DNA from: BJGN01 sp041159865
GTDB lineage: Bacteria > Bacteroidota > Bacteroidia > Chitinophagales > Saprospiraceae
Direction: 5' to 3'
Length of the DNA: 64,000 nucleotides
NCBI GenBank assembly: GCA_041159865.1
Contig: JBEAXK010000121.1
Span: 14,982-78,981 of the forward strand
Shown here: piece after piece, positions 7,696-17,169 of the stretch
Position numbering within the stretch: the stretch's first letter is position 1
Layout: every line of letters begins with the position of its first letter
Notes under the pieces: generated by a model
What the model was told of the DNA's origin: nothing
The model's database searches: none
What the model saw: only the letters and a program-made list of their open reading frames with translations
Translations under genes and position numbers: made by a program

Positions 7696-9492
7696 ATGTC
7701 TGTCAATAAAAATGAAAGTGAAAATAAGGTTAAACCAAAATTTTCAAAGGAGAAGTTTAGAAAAAACGGTTATATTTTCCGCTACTTAATTCCTTATCGA
7801 CTTCTTTTCATTTTGGGAATGCTAGTGTTAAGTGCAGGTAGTATTCTTTTTTTAGTTATCATGAAACTTCCCGGAGAAGTTTTCAATATATTAGATAAAA
7901 AACCAACCTATCCGATTAATTTAAATCAGCTGTTTTTATCCATTCTTTTATTGTTAGCCTTTCAAAGTATTTTGTCATATTTTAGAATTAGATTATTTGC
8001 AATCGTGAGTGAAAAAAGTATGGCTACCTTAAGAAAAGATTTATTTAAAAATATGATTTCTCTTCCTATCCCATGGATTGAGGAGCAAAGAGTAGGTGAA
8101 CTTACTAGTAGAATTACTAATGATGTTACTCAAATACAAGGAGCTTTAGCTACAACGGTTGCTGAATTTTTGAGGCAAATTATCATTCTGGTTGGGGGTA
8201 TTGCATTCATTATTTTTGCTATGCCCCGACTTGCCCTTATTATGTTAGGTACTTTTCCTCTTGTTGTTTTCGCTGCAATGTATTTTGGAAAATATATAAG
8301 AAAATTCACCAAAGAGCGACAAGATGAATTGGCACATACAAATGTAGTTGTTGAAGAAACGATGCAAAATATTAGAACTGTTAAAGCTTATACAAATGAG
8401 TGGTTTGAATTAAACAGATATGCAACCCACTTAAATAAGGTGGTTTCTCTTGCCCTTAAAGGTGCAACTATGAGAGGTCTTTTTGCTTCCTTTATTGTTT
8501 TTGTAATGTTTGGGGCACTTTTCTTTATTATGTGGCAAGCTGCTTTAATGGTTGAAAATGGTTTAATGGTCAAGGGTGACCTGGTTAATTTTATCATTTT
8601 CACTGGGATTATTGGCGGCGCCATTGCCAGTCTAGGCACTTTTTATACGGAATTATTGACTGCTTTAGGCGCTGGAGAAAGAATTGTGGATATTTTACAA
8701 ATGTCAGTTGAACGGAATATTGAATCTTCAAGATTGCCAGTAAGTAAAAGATTTTTTGGAAAAGTAGATTTCAAACAGGTTTTCTTCTCTTATCCTGGTC
8801 GTCCTGAGAAAAGGGTTTTAAATGGAATCGATTTAAATATTAAGCCTGGAGAAAGAATTGCTTTAGTTGGTATGAGTGGCGCTGGAAAATCTACCCTTAC
8901 ACAACTTTTAATGCAATTTTATAAACCTGATGCGGGTTCAATTTTCGTTGATGACCTACCTATAAATCAATATGATTTATTTGATTTACGAGGTAATATG
9001 GCTATTGTTCCTCAGGATGTTATGTTGTTTGGAGGTACCATTAAAGAGAATATTGCTTATGGATTTCCTTCTGCTACAGATGAAGATATCCTGGAAGCGG
9101 CCGTTAAAGCAAATGCATGGGAATTTATTGATAGTTTTCCATTTAAAATGGAGACCATTGTCGGTGAACGAGGAGTTAAATTGTCCGGAGGTCAAAAACA
9201 AAGGGTAGCAATTGCCAGAGCGATTTTAAAAGATCCCGCCATATTAATCCTTGATGAAGCTACTTCTTCTCTCGATTCAGAGTCGGAAAGACTAGTCCAG
9301 GAAGCCTTGCAGGTTTTAATGGTAGGAAGGACATCTTTAATAATTGCGCATCGATTGGCAACTATTAAAGATGTGGATCAAATTTATGTTTTGGAAAATG
9401 GTACTATCCTGGAAAAAGGTACTCACCAAAGTCTTCTTCAAAATGAAAATGGGTTATATTCCAGCTTGGCGAAACTTCAATTTGAATATTAA
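7696..9492 (+). CDS. MsbA-like ABC transporter (fused permease and ATPase)
   Basis: A 598-residue half-transporter of the ABCB/MsbA type. Residues about 30-330 form a six-helix exporter membrane domain; residues about 355-598 form the ATPase with Walker A GMSGAGKST (about 393-401), signature LSGGQKQ (about 496), Walker B ILILDEA (about 517) and the switch His in IIAHRLAT. Such proteins flip lipids, including lipid A core, or export drugs. The nearby mlaD-like, amidase and lptD genes make an envelope-lipid role reasonable, but that is inference. The stop overlaps the stop of the convergent MCE gene in a shared TTAA. The start is the ATG at 7696, with the near-consensus box TTGCTTTG just upstream. 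Confidence 0.9.
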   Translation: MSVNKNESENKVKPKFSKEKFRKNGYIFRYLIPYRLLFILGMLVLSAGSILFLVIMKLPGEVFNILDKKPTYPINLNQLFLSILLLLAFQSILSYFRIRLFAIVSEKSMATLRKDLFKNMISLPIPWIEEQRVGELTSRITNDVTQIQGALATTVAEFLRQIIILVGGIAFIIFAMPRLALIMLGTFPLVVFAAMYFGKYIRKFTKERQDELAHTNVVVEETMQNIRTVKAYTNEWFELNRYATHLNKVVSLALKGATMRGLFASFIVFVMFGALFFIMWQAALMVENGLMVKGDLVNFIIFTGIIGGAIASLGTFYTELLTALGAGERIVDILQMSVERNIESSRLPVSKRFFGKVDFKQVFFSYPGRPEKRVLNGIDLNIKPGERIALVGMSGAGKSTLTQLLMQFYKPDAGSIFVDDLPINQYDLFDLRGNMAIVPQDVMLFGGTIKENIAYGFPSATDEDILEAAVKANAWEFIDSFPFKMETIVGERGVKLSGGQKQRVAIARAILKDPAILILDEATSSLDSESERLVQEALQVLMVGRTSLIIAHRLATIKDVDQIYVLENGTILEKGTHQSLLQNENGLYSSLAKLQFEY

Positions 9493-10511
9493 TTCGCAAC
9501 CTTTTGGCGATCTATTCTTTCCGTTTTTTTCTGGCTTTTTAACGGAATGTAACGGTATGGTCTATCCTTTAAATCTAAAAGCAAAGAGTCAAGATGTTTA
9601 CTTAAATCCTGGATATCAGTAACTAACTCGTCATCTTTAACTAATTTTCCTAAACTACCATTTCCCGCATTAACATTGGCAATGATGCTGTTAAGTCCTG
9701 AAAAGGTAGTGTCTGCCGATTTCAATGTCATCTGTAAACCTGTTAAAGTTGTATTTATGGCCTCCATTGATTTTTTTGCGTCCCCATCTTTAATTTGCTT
9801 TGATATATCAGATACGTTTCCAAGTAAATTGCTTATTTCCTGATTATTAGTCTCAATATTTTTTAGTATGGAAGACAAACTCGACATACTTTGATTGATA
9901 TTCTTTCCAGAAACACTCATTATACCATTTATCTGACGGGTTAACAATTCAAGATTGTCAATAGTTTTTGATAGATTTTCAATACTTTTTCCCATTTTAC
10001 TTTCAGAATCACCAGAAGTCATTTGATTGCTTAGAGAATCTAATAATACAGATATTCCCTCTTGGAAAACGTTAATGTATGTTTTAAGGTCGTCTTTATC
10101 GACCATAGATCCGAGAATACCTAAATTTTTACCTCCAATAATGGATCCACTAGGCAGACAATTTCCTGAACAACCTCCAGGAATGGTCAATATAATAGAG
10201 GCTCCTCCCATAAATGTTTCGGTAAGAATATTGGCGGTACTCCCTTTCGGTAAAGCCATGTTTTCATCTAAATCTAAGGTTAATCTAATTAATCCTTTAT
10301 CTAAATTTGGGGTGACCTCAGATACAAATCCAACCTGATAACCTAAATATTTTACTGGAGTAGATATATTGATTCTATTTACATTTTGATAATCAACGTA
10401 ATATACATTAGATTTTTTCAAAAGATTTTTTCCAATAATATATTTGTAACCCCAAATGGATACTACCAGTGCGATTATAACCAGAAGAGCTATTTTAATT
10501 TCTTTTGACAT
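9489..10511 (-). CDS. MlaD/MCE family protein
   Basis: A 340-residue protein with one N-terminal membrane helix (about residues 7-24), an MCE domain (about 35-115, with VKYLGYQVGFVSEV and LPKGSTANILTETFMGG), then a long coiled-coil-rich helical region (about 130-320) and a basic tail. MCE proteins bind phospholipid and work with an ABC ATPase and permease in lipid transport between the membranes. The partner MlaE/MlaF genes are not adjacent, as is usual in Bacteroidota. It lies downstream of the amidase gene, 66 bases from its stop, with its own TATATTTG box and an inverted repeat between. Confidence 0.88.
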   Translation of the reverse strand: MSKEIKIALLVIIALVVSIWGYKYIIGKNLLKKSNVYYVDYQNVNRINISTPVKYLGYQVGFVSEVTPNLDKGLIRLTLDLDENMALPKGSTANILTETFMGGASIILTIPGGCSGNCLPSGSIIGGKNLGILGSMVDKDDLKTYINVFQEGISVLLDSLSNQMTSGDSESKMGKSIENLSKTIDNLELLTRQINGIMSVSGKNINQSMSSLSSILKNIETNNQEISNLLGNVSDISKQIKDGDAKKSMEAINTTLTGLQMTLKSADTTFSGLNSIIANVNAGNGSLGKLVKDDELVTDIQDLSKHLDSLLLDLKDRPYRYIPLKSQKKTERIDRQKVAN

Positions 10512-10521
10512 TTGCTTTTTT

Positions 10522-10549
10522 TTTGCGCTTTATAATTGGCGCAAATATA
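10522..10549 (-). promoter_or_regulatory. Promoter box and inverted repeat upstream of the MCE gene
   Basis: A leftward TATATTTG (10542-10549) matches the Bacteroidota -7 consensus. It overlaps a 7-bp inverted repeat, TTTGCGC (10522-10528) and GCGCAAA (10539-10545), with a 10-base spacer. The repeat covers the likely transcription start, so it may be an operator or a leader hairpin. Confidence 0.45.
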
Positions 10550-10577
10550 CAAATATCCTACTTCAATAGGGATAACT

Positions 10578-11747
10578 TTAAGGGATACCTAATTCTTTTT
10601 TAGCTTGATGGAGACTTATTCTTTCTCCATTTTTATCTACCACGATAAAAGCATCTTGAAAACCGGCTGCAAACATTTTATCTCGTGCCTTTAAAACTTC
10701 TCTGATATTATTAAAAGAATCTGTTCGATATTTGAATAAGCCATTTTCTTTTGATTGTTCAATTTTAAAGGGTGAATCTTTCCATATTGAGTCCATTTTT
10801 GAAATAGGGTTTGGAGTTGCAGCTATTTGTATCCAAAACTGATAGATGGTTTGGTTTGTATGGATGGAAGGTTGACTGGCAACTTCAGCAACCGTTTCAG
10901 GTAACTGTTCCATTTTCTTTTTATAAGACGTAAAGCCTTGAAATATACTTTCTGCAATTTTTTGCTGACCATCATAAGTTTTTAAATAATCCTCTTCTTC
11001 CCTGTTACTCAAAAATCCGATTTCTAATAAAACGCTTGGCATACTGGTTGCTTTTAAAACAACGAATCCTGCTTGTTTCACCCCTCTGCTTTTTCTTTTT
11101 GCATGAGTTGCATATTGGTTTTCGACAAATTGACCAAATTGAATACTTTGATCTAAAAAAGCATTTTGATACATGGAGAATAGAATGTGGCTCTCCGGAG
11201 AATTTGGGTCATAGTCATAATTATTCTTATAATTTTCTTCAAGTAAAATAGCTGAATTTTCCCTTTTTGCGACGTCAAGATTGTATTCAGCAGTATGCAA
11301 ACCCATTACATAAGTTTCAGTTCCCCATGTGACAGACGATTTTGGCATAAAATTGGCGTGGATAGAAATAAATAAATCTGCATTTGCATCATTAGCAATT
11401 TTTGCTCTTTGATATAGTGGTATAAATATATCCTTGTCCCTAGTCATAATGACTTTTATTTGAGGATATTTTTCTTCGAATAAATCTCTTAAAATTTTTC
11501 CAACAGAAAGAACTATATCTTTCTCCTTAACTTTGATTCCATGTGTTCCTGGGTCAAATCCACCATGCCCTGGATCAATAACTACTGTTTTTATACGGTA
11601 TGGAGGTTTGGCTTGTGATTTAACTTTAGTACCTTCGCCCTTAAAATGAGAATTATGATGGTTAAACTTAGACAAATAACGATTTTGAATCGTTAGCAAA
11701 GGAGAAAGGAAAGTAAATAACAGTATGAAATATCCCGTTGTGCGCAT
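10578..11747 (-). CDS. N-acetylmuramoyl-L-alanine amidase with SPOR-like C-terminal region
   Basis: A periplasmic zinc amidase (Amidase_3) that cleaves the bond between MurNAc and the stem peptide. The catalytic region begins IKTVVIDPGHGGFDPGTHG and contains the second zinc-ligand segment SIHANF, with a late catalytic Glu in VLLEIGFLSN. The last roughly 90 residues (from YQFWIQIAATPNP) look like a SPOR-type repeat that binds denuded glycan. The ATG at 11747 is chosen because it starts a proper leader (MRTTGYFILLFTFLSPLL); an earlier ATG at 11774 adds nine polar residues and crowds the divergent lptD. The gene is divergent from lptD, with about 60 bases between starts. Confidence 0.9.
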   Translation of the reverse strand: MRTTGYFILLFTFLSPLLTIQNRYLSKFNHHNSHFKGEGTKVKSQAKPPYRIKTVVIDPGHGGFDPGTHGIKVKEKDIVLSVGKILRDLFEEKYPQIKVIMTRDKDIFIPLYQRAKIANDANADLFISIHANFMPKSSVTWGTETYVMGLHTAEYNLDVAKRENSAILLEENYKNNYDYDPNSPESHILFSMYQNAFLDQSIQFGQFVENQYATHAKRKSRGVKQAGFVVLKATSMPSVLLEIGFLSNREEEDYLKTYDGQQKIAESIFQGFTSYKKKMEQLPETVAEVASQPSIHTNQTIYQFWIQIAATPNPISKMDSIWKDSPFKIEQSKENGLFKYRTDSFNNIREVLKARDKMFAAGFQDAFIVVDKNGERISLHQAKKELGIP

Positions 11748-11806
11748 TTTTCTTAGGAAAAGGGGTTCATTCAAGTATTTCGGGAAAATCGGTCATTGAC
11801 CGTTTA

Positions 11807-14545
11807 ATGAAGATGCAAAGTAAACAAAATTATTACTTAAATCTAAATGCTTTTTTAGGAATTTTATTTTTCCTATCAGGCTTGTTTTCTCTTTTTGCAC
11901 AAGTTCCCGATAATTATTTAATTTCTCAAGATTCAATTCCTGACACGATGATAGTTCAAAGACAATATGTCCGGTTTTCCAAAGATTCCCTGAGCGCTCC
12001 TATTGATGCATCTTGTAAGGATTCCATGATTTTAGATAATAAAAACAAAAAACTTTTTCTTTATGGTGAGGCCGTTGTTAATTATGAAAAAGTAGAGTTA
12101 AAAGCAGGTTATATTGAACTTGACTGGGATAATAGTATTGTATCGGCAAAAGGTACGGGGACTAAAGAGAGTAACCCTACCTTTAAAGAAGGAGAACAAG
12201 AAATCTCAGCTGCCGAATTAAGATATAATTTTAAAACCCAGAAAGGAAAGGTTTTCCAAAGTACTTCTCAACAAAATGATATTGTTATTCATTCTGAACA
12301 GGCAAAATTTATTCGTACTGCAGGTCCTGATTCTACTCAAAATGATGTTTTATTTAGTGTCAATTCTATTTTTACTACTTGCACCGCAGATCATCCTCAT
12401 TTTGGTATAAGAAGTACAAAACAAAAGATTATTCCCAATAAATTAATTATTGTTGGTCCATCCAGGTTAGAAATTATGGATATTCCAACGCCAATATGGC
12501 TTCCATTTGGTTTTTTTCCGATTAATCCTCAAAGTAAATCTTCAACAGGTTTATTATTCCCCCGGGATTATGAATACTCACCACAATGGGGTTATGGTTT
12601 AAGGGATATTGGTTGGTTTTTTCCTATAAATGATTATTATAATCTCGCATTGAGAGGAAATATTTATTTTAGAGGAACTTGGGGAGTTAGTGCCTCCTCC
12701 GATTATAGAAAAAGATACAAATATTCTGGTTCTCTTAATCTGGCTTTTGACTCCAGAAAAACAGAAAATCTACAGACAGGCCTTTTTTCTCCTCAAAATT
12801 CAGTCCAGATTCGATGGTCGCATCGACAAGAAAGTGGTGCTCACCCAACGAACCGATTTGGTGGAAGTGTTAATATTCAAACAAATGGATTTCAAAACAG
12901 GGTTTTTAATGATGCAGCATCCGTACTACAAACACAACTAAACTCTAATATGTCATTCGATAAAAATTATACGGATAAGCCCTACAACTGGTCAGTTTCA
13001 TTTAATCATTCTCAAAATCTTTTAAATAAGGAGATTACCATTAATTTTCCTGATTTTAGATTCCAAACACAATCAATTAATCCATTTAAGAGGAAAATAG
13101 CTTCTGGTGCCGAAAAGTGGTATGAGGCCATCGTTATGCGATATAGAAATGAAGTTAGAAATAGCTTTTCAGCTACAGATACAACCTTGTTTTCAACAAA
13201 AACTTTAAGTGATGCTAAATTTGGTGTTAATCAGGCCGTTGAGGCTAGTACTTCATTTAAAATCTTGCGATTCTTTAATCTCAATCCTTCGGCCAATTAT
13301 AGGGAAGTCTGGCAAATGCAACAATTAAGAAAAGATTTTGATCCAACTCCCACTATTCGAAGAGATACCATTTATAATGAATCAAAAACGTCTTATCAAG
13401 TTTTATCAGATACCATTCAATACGGAAGGATTAATACTGATACGATTCCAGGATTTGCGTCCTACAGAACGTTTGATATGGGTTTTGGGCTAAATACTCG
13501 AATTTTTAGTACTTTGCAGTTTAAAAGTGGATTTTTGCGCGGATTAAGACATGAGGTGAGACCAACTATTTCTTTCAATTATTCACCTGATTATATCAGG
13601 CCTTTCTATGATACCTTATTAACCGATACCAGATATGCTGATAGGTATCAGGTTTATACTCCTTTTGAACAATCCATTTATGGCTCACCCCCTCAATCGG
13701 GTAAACAAATGGCCATTGGTTATTCATTAAATAATATTTTATTAGCTAAAATTGCTCCGAAAAAAGACTCTACGCTCAAAACAGTAAATCTAATTGATAA
13801 TCTTGTTCTGACTGGAAATTATAATTTTGCTGCAGATTCACTTCGTTGGAGTCCTGTTTTTGTAAGTACTACGGCACGATTTTTCAAAGGAGCTACAACC
13901 GCTTCCTTCTCCATGATTTATGATCCATACGTGAAAAATGCAAGAAATGAAAGAATAAATAAATTTTGGTGGAAAGAAACGGGAAGACCTTTACGATTGG
14001 ATCAAGCTAATTTGAGGATTTCTACTAATTTGACAGTAGGTAAAATTCGTGCTTTATTTCAGGGTAAACCTGAGGCTGTGGTTACAGATGTCAGAAATTC
14101 AAGACCCATTCAAAATAGTCCTTCAAATCTGAGCGAACAACCTAATAGAGGGAGTAAAATGCCTCTAGAGAATGCAGTAGAAGAGGATTTTTTGAGCCTT
14201 TTTGAAAATTTTTCCATTTCACATAATATTGATTTTACCTGGAGAGAAGAAAATGGAGCTATTAGATTCCTGGTTGAAACTAATTCTATTAATTGCCGAG
14301 GTGATATAAAATTAACACCCAATTGGGCTATCAGTGTGGGTAACTTTGGCTACGATTTTGTTAGAGAGGGTTTATCTTATCCTTCCTTTGGTTTTATTAG
14401 AGATTTACATTGTTGGGATATGTCTTTCAATTGGCAGCCTCAAAGAGGTACTTATAGTTTTATGTTGAGAGTTAAACCTGGTACGCTCGATTTCTTGAAA
14501 ATTCCATATCAGCGAAACAATGGAGATACCTTGAGAGCTTTTTAA
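11807..14545 (+). CDS. lptD: LPS-assembly protein LptD
   Basis: A large outer-membrane protein that, with LptE, inserts lipopolysaccharide into the outer leaflet. The chosen ATG (11807) gives 912 residues and a good signal peptide ending near LFSLFAQ. Residues about 60-200 form an OstA/LptA-like beta-jellyroll (KKLFLYGEAVVNYEKVELKAGYIELDW). The rest is a long beta-barrel region rich in alternating aromatic strands, including FPRDYEYSPQWGYGLRDIGWF. The sequence matches the Bacteroidota 'putative LptD' type, which lacks the cysteine pattern of E. coli. It is divergent from the amidase and overlaps the convergent helicase by a shared TTAA at the stops. Confidence 0.9.
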   Translation: MKMQSKQNYYLNLNAFLGILFFLSGLFSLFAQVPDNYLISQDSIPDTMIVQRQYVRFSKDSLSAPIDASCKDSMILDNKNKKLFLYGEAVVNYEKVELKAGYIELDWDNSIVSAKGTGTKESNPTFKEGEQEISAAELRYNFKTQKGKVFQSTSQQNDIVIHSEQAKFIRTAGPDSTQNDVLFSVNSIFTTCTADHPHFGIRSTKQKIIPNKLIIVGPSRLEIMDIPTPIWLPFGFFPINPQSKSSTGLLFPRDYEYSPQWGYGLRDIGWFFPINDYYNLALRGNIYFRGTWGVSASSDYRKRYKYSGSLNLAFDSRKTENLQTGLFSPQNSVQIRWSHRQESGAHPTNRFGGSVNIQTNGFQNRVFNDAASVLQTQLNSNMSFDKNYTDKPYNWSVSFNHSQNLLNKEITINFPDFRFQTQSINPFKRKIASGAEKWYEAIVMRYRNEVRNSFSATDTTLFSTKTLSDAKFGVNQAVEASTSFKILRFFNLNPSANYREVWQMQQLRKDFDPTPTIRRDTIYNESKTSYQVLSDTIQYGRINTDTIPGFASYRTFDMGFGLNTRIFSTLQFKSGFLRGLRHEVRPTISFNYSPDYIRPFYDTLLTDTRYADRYQVYTPFEQSIYGSPPQSGKQMAIGYSLNNILLAKIAPKKDSTLKTVNLIDNLVLTGNYNFAADSLRWSPVFVSTTARFFKGATTASFSMIYDPYVKNARNERINKFWWKETGRPLRLDQANLRISTNLTVGKIRALFQGKPEAVVTDVRNSRPIQNSPSNLSEQPNRGSKMPLENAVEEDFLSLFENFSISHNIDFTWREENGAIRFLVETNSINCRGDIKLTPNWAISVGNFGYDFVREGLSYPSFGFIRDLHCWDMSFNWQPQRGTYSFMLRVKPGTLDFLKIPYQRNNGDTLRAF

Positions 14546-16686
14546 GCTTTTTGGTTATTTAGGTATAAATGATTTAATAGGGGGGATTGATTACCATTTC
14601 CCGATATATAAAGTAACATCTTTGCGCGTGTCATGGCTACATATAGTAATGCTTTATCCCTTTTTTCTGCTTCTTTCCTCTCTAATTCAGAATTATATTT
14701 CTTAGGTCTCAAAAAACTTTGGGTATTTAATCCTACTAAAAAAATTACCTTGAATTCAAGTCCTTTTAAACTATGAAATGTGGAAGTGTTTAGATATTCT
14801 GGCACATTTATTTCATTGTTTTTTTCAATCATTTTGATTTTATAACCTTTCTTAAGAAAGTAAGTATGGATTTCCTGAAGGGTATCTTTTTTTTGCGCAG
14901 AAATGCAGATGTCTTCTTCATTATACATATCACTTTCTAATAATTCTTTTAATTTTATTTCTATATACTTTAATTCTTCTTCTTTTGTTTTAAAATGGAT
15001 ATAGGTAGGTTCCGGTCCTTTACCAATAGAAAAATAACCAGCTATTTTTTCACTTGAATCACCAAAATCAGAAAATTGTTCGCTTCGAATAATTTTTACC
15101 GCATCTCTCCTTATTTCTTCAGTTGTTCTATAGTTTCTTAATAATCGTTTTGATCTTCCTACAGTAGAAATTTTTAAACTCGAAAAATTAATATGTCGAT
15201 CATAAACCTTCTGTAATGGATCTCCAACCATGAACATATCATTAATCCCTGGTTTTACGATATATCTCAAAAAACGGAGCTCAATATTTGATAAATCTTG
15301 TAGCTCGTCTAAAATGAGGTGAGCGTATGGTTTTGGATTATTCGATCTAAAATGCTTATTCAACTCATAAAACAACTCATCCGATTCCAGCTTATATTGT
15401 TTTTTCTTTTCCTCTCTATAAATTAAATGTTTTTCCCAAAACAAGTTTTTTGTTTCCTGAGATATTTTAGTAACTCTACCTTCTCGATTTGTATTTAGAT
15501 ATACGTCTCTAGATTCAATCTGTTGGAATAGAATAACTTTTTGATATTCTTCTTCTGCAAATTCAGGAGTTATCATGGTATTATTCAGTATTGCTTCCCA
15601 GATCTTTAAATTTCTGGATTTTATTTGATTTGCATTAATCTGAATATCCTCGGATAAATAATTTTTTTCTGTTAATTTCGAGATATGTGGTATATCGGAA
15701 GCTAGTTTATGAGCTATTGCATGAATTGTCATAATATCATAACAACCTTTATAGGATAAATTTAGCTCTCCCACCAGCGCTTTGATGTTTTTTGCTAAGG
15801 CATTGGTATAGGTACAAAAAAGTAATCTATGGCCATCTCGGAGACCATTTTTAACTAAATTTCTAAATCTGTGCAAGGCTGCAACCGTTTTTCCCGTGCC
15901 TGCTCCTCCTGTTACTTTTACTGGTCCTTTAAATTCTGTTTCTACTAGTTTTGTTTGTTCTGGATGAAGGAAAAATTGCCACTTATCAAGTTCACCTTTA
16001 AGAAATTTCTGTAAATCTTCATCATCTGTAAGTAGTATAAAATGTTGTAAATTGTTGGCAGACTTCATCTGCTCTTCAGGTATTTCTGAAGCTGATTTTC
16101 CCTCTATAACTTGCGCTAAAAGTTCTCTTTTATCTATTCCATTTAAAATGGAATAGATTTTTTCGTAAGCTGATTCAGGCAGATATTCTTTTCTTGCTTC
16201 CAACTTATCTAAAGATACAATTTCTAAAATTGAATCTAATTCTGAATCAGGTACACCCAATTGAATTAAATCCTCCCTGTTTATTCCATAAGGATGAGGA
16301 AAATCCTTTTTGATTTTTTTTTCAAAAGCTACTTCAGGAACTAAAGTTTCCTCTTTTTTATATAATTGCCAAGAATGTACGTTATCGTTCCATTCAAAAT
16401 ATTTATTTTCTGCCCAGGCATGTGCTTCATCATGTTTGTCAACCCAAAGCATAAAAAAATAATTTCCTTTATTTGGAAAAGAAACAATGGCTCTGTAATT
16501 ATCGTCTATTCTGACAGTCCTAAAACTTTTATCTTTAAATGTTTTAATTTTTTCAAAATCTATCGCTTTACTCTTTGAATTTTCTTGAAATTTTGGAAAA
16601 AAGGCCTCTACTTTCCTTTTGATTTCAAGGGGCAGTCTGTTTTTAGCTGCCATAAATTCTTTACCTATATAAATGTTAGGTTTCAT
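14542..16686 (-). CDS. UvrD/Rep-type superfamily 1 helicase with N-terminal RelE/ParE-like domain
   Basis: A 714-residue fusion. Residues 1-97 resemble a RelE/ParE toxin fold (KTFKDKSFRTVRIDDNYRAI, then FFMLWVDKHDEAHAWAEN). Residues about 215-714 are an SF1 helicase: Walker A VTGGAGTGKT (about 257-266), motif Ia LLFCTYTNALAKN, Walker B ILDELQDLSN (about 459), motif III VGDPLQKVYD, motif IV LLRNYRTT, motif V STFHSLKGLEFKVIFLVG and motif VI VAMTRAK (about 682). All ATPase motifs look intact. This architecture is known in many phyla, but its job is unclear; DNA repair or defence are both possible. No antitoxin-like gene is adjacent. It is a single gene between lptD and rnpB, with iterated repeats upstream of its start. 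Confidence 0.88.
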   Translation of the reverse strand: MKPNIYIGKEFMAAKNRLPLEIKRKVEAFFPKFQENSKSKAIDFEKIKTFKDKSFRTVRIDDNYRAIVSFPNKGNYFFMLWVDKHDEAHAWAENKYFEWNDNVHSWQLYKKEETLVPEVAFEKKIKKDFPHPYGINREDLIQLGVPDSELDSILEIVSLDKLEARKEYLPESAYEKIYSILNGIDKRELLAQVIEGKSASEIPEEQMKSANNLQHFILLTDDEDLQKFLKGELDKWQFFLHPEQTKLVETEFKGPVKVTGGAGTGKTVAALHRFRNLVKNGLRDGHRLLFCTYTNALAKNIKALVGELNLSYKGCYDIMTIHAIAHKLASDIPHISKLTEKNYLSEDIQINANQIKSRNLKIWEAILNNTMITPEFAEEEYQKVILFQQIESRDVYLNTNREGRVTKISQETKNLFWEKHLIYREEKKKQYKLESDELFYELNKHFRSNNPKPYAHLILDELQDLSNIELRFLRYIVKPGINDMFMVGDPLQKVYDRHINFSSLKISTVGRSKRLLRNYRTTEEIRRDAVKIIRSEQFSDFGDSSEKIAGYFSIGKGPEPTYIHFKTKEEELKYIEIKLKELLESDMYNEEDICISAQKKDTLQEIHTYFLKKGYKIKMIEKNNEINVPEYLNTSTFHSLKGLEFKVIFLVGLNTQSFLRPKKYNSELERKEAEKRDKALLYVAMTRAKMLLYISGNGNQSPLLNHLYLNNQKA

Positions 16687-16730
16687 TTTTTTCCCTTTAA
16701 ATTAAGAAGAAAAGTAAGTTTAAAAAATAG

Positions 16731-16760
16731 AATTAGGGGAAATAATAGGGGAATTAGGGG
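16731..16760. repeat. Three iterated AATTAGGGG-type repeats
   Basis: AATTAGGGG at 16731-16739, AATAATAGGGG at 16741-16751 and AATTAGGGG at 16752-16760. They lie 45-75 bases upstream of the helicase ATG and just before the rnpB promoter. They could be protein-binding iterons or a simple low-complexity repeat. Confidence 0.6.
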
Positions 16761-16786
16761 AATACCCTTTTTGTCATTAATTTTAC

Positions 16787-16794
16787 TAACTTTG
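16787..16794 (+). promoter_or_regulatory. Promoter -7 box for rnpB
   Basis: TAACTTTG matches TAnnTTTG exactly and ends five bases before the predicted 5' end of the RNase P RNA, the expected spacing. A TTTTTTG stretch at 16767-16773 is a possible but closely spaced -33 element. Confidence 0.65.
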
Positions 16795-16798
16795 TTTA

Positions 16799-17162
16799 GG
16801 AAATTGCTCTGTCGCGGCTCTGAAAAGAGATGAGGAAAGTCCGGACAACGCAGTGCACCACACCATCTAACGGATGGGCATGTTTTAACATGACAGATAG
16901 GGTCACAGAAAATTACCGCCAGTTTACTGGTAAGGGTGAAAACGGGAGGTAAGAGCTCCCGCATTGGTTGGGTAACCCATCAGTGGGATAAACCTTGTGG
17001 GTTGAAATGCCATGTATATCCTGGGTTCCTTTGGGAGGTGGAGTTGCACGCTCTACTGGAAACGGTCAGGAGGGGTAGGCAGATTGAGCTTTGTCGTGAG
17101 TCAAAGCCTAGATAAATGACAGGGAACCTTTCGGGGTTACAGAATCCGGCTTATAGATTTCC
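16799..17162 (+). ncRNA. rnpB: RNase P RNA (bacterial class A)
   Basis: This catalytic RNA processes tRNA 5' leaders. It has the invariant GAGGAAAGTCCGGAC element near the 5' end, the GGGTCACAGAAA segment with ACCGCC after it, GGTAAGGGTGAAA, the TAAGAGCTCC segment, the TAGATAAATGACAG segment and the 3' ACAGAATCCGGCTTA element. The 5' GGAAAT and 3' ATTTCC can pair as helix P1, which sets the ends. The length of about 364 bases is normal. A promoter box precedes it and a terminator follows within 50 bases. Any open frames across this stretch are spurious. Confidence 0.96.
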
Positions 17163-17169
17163 AACTTTT

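Noticed and set aside
7696..10511. The ABC exporter and MCE protein as one lipid-transport operon
   Set aside because: They are convergent, and MCE proteins normally work with MlaE/MlaF-type partners rather than MsbA-type exporters.
16731..16760. Possible G-quadruplex
   Set aside because: Only three runs of four G are present; a fourth run is missing, so an intramolecular quadruplex is not supported.
16683..16964. Leftward open frame of 93 codons across the 5' part of rnpB
   Set aside because: It overlaps conserved RNase P RNA structure and its promoter and encodes no recognisable protein.
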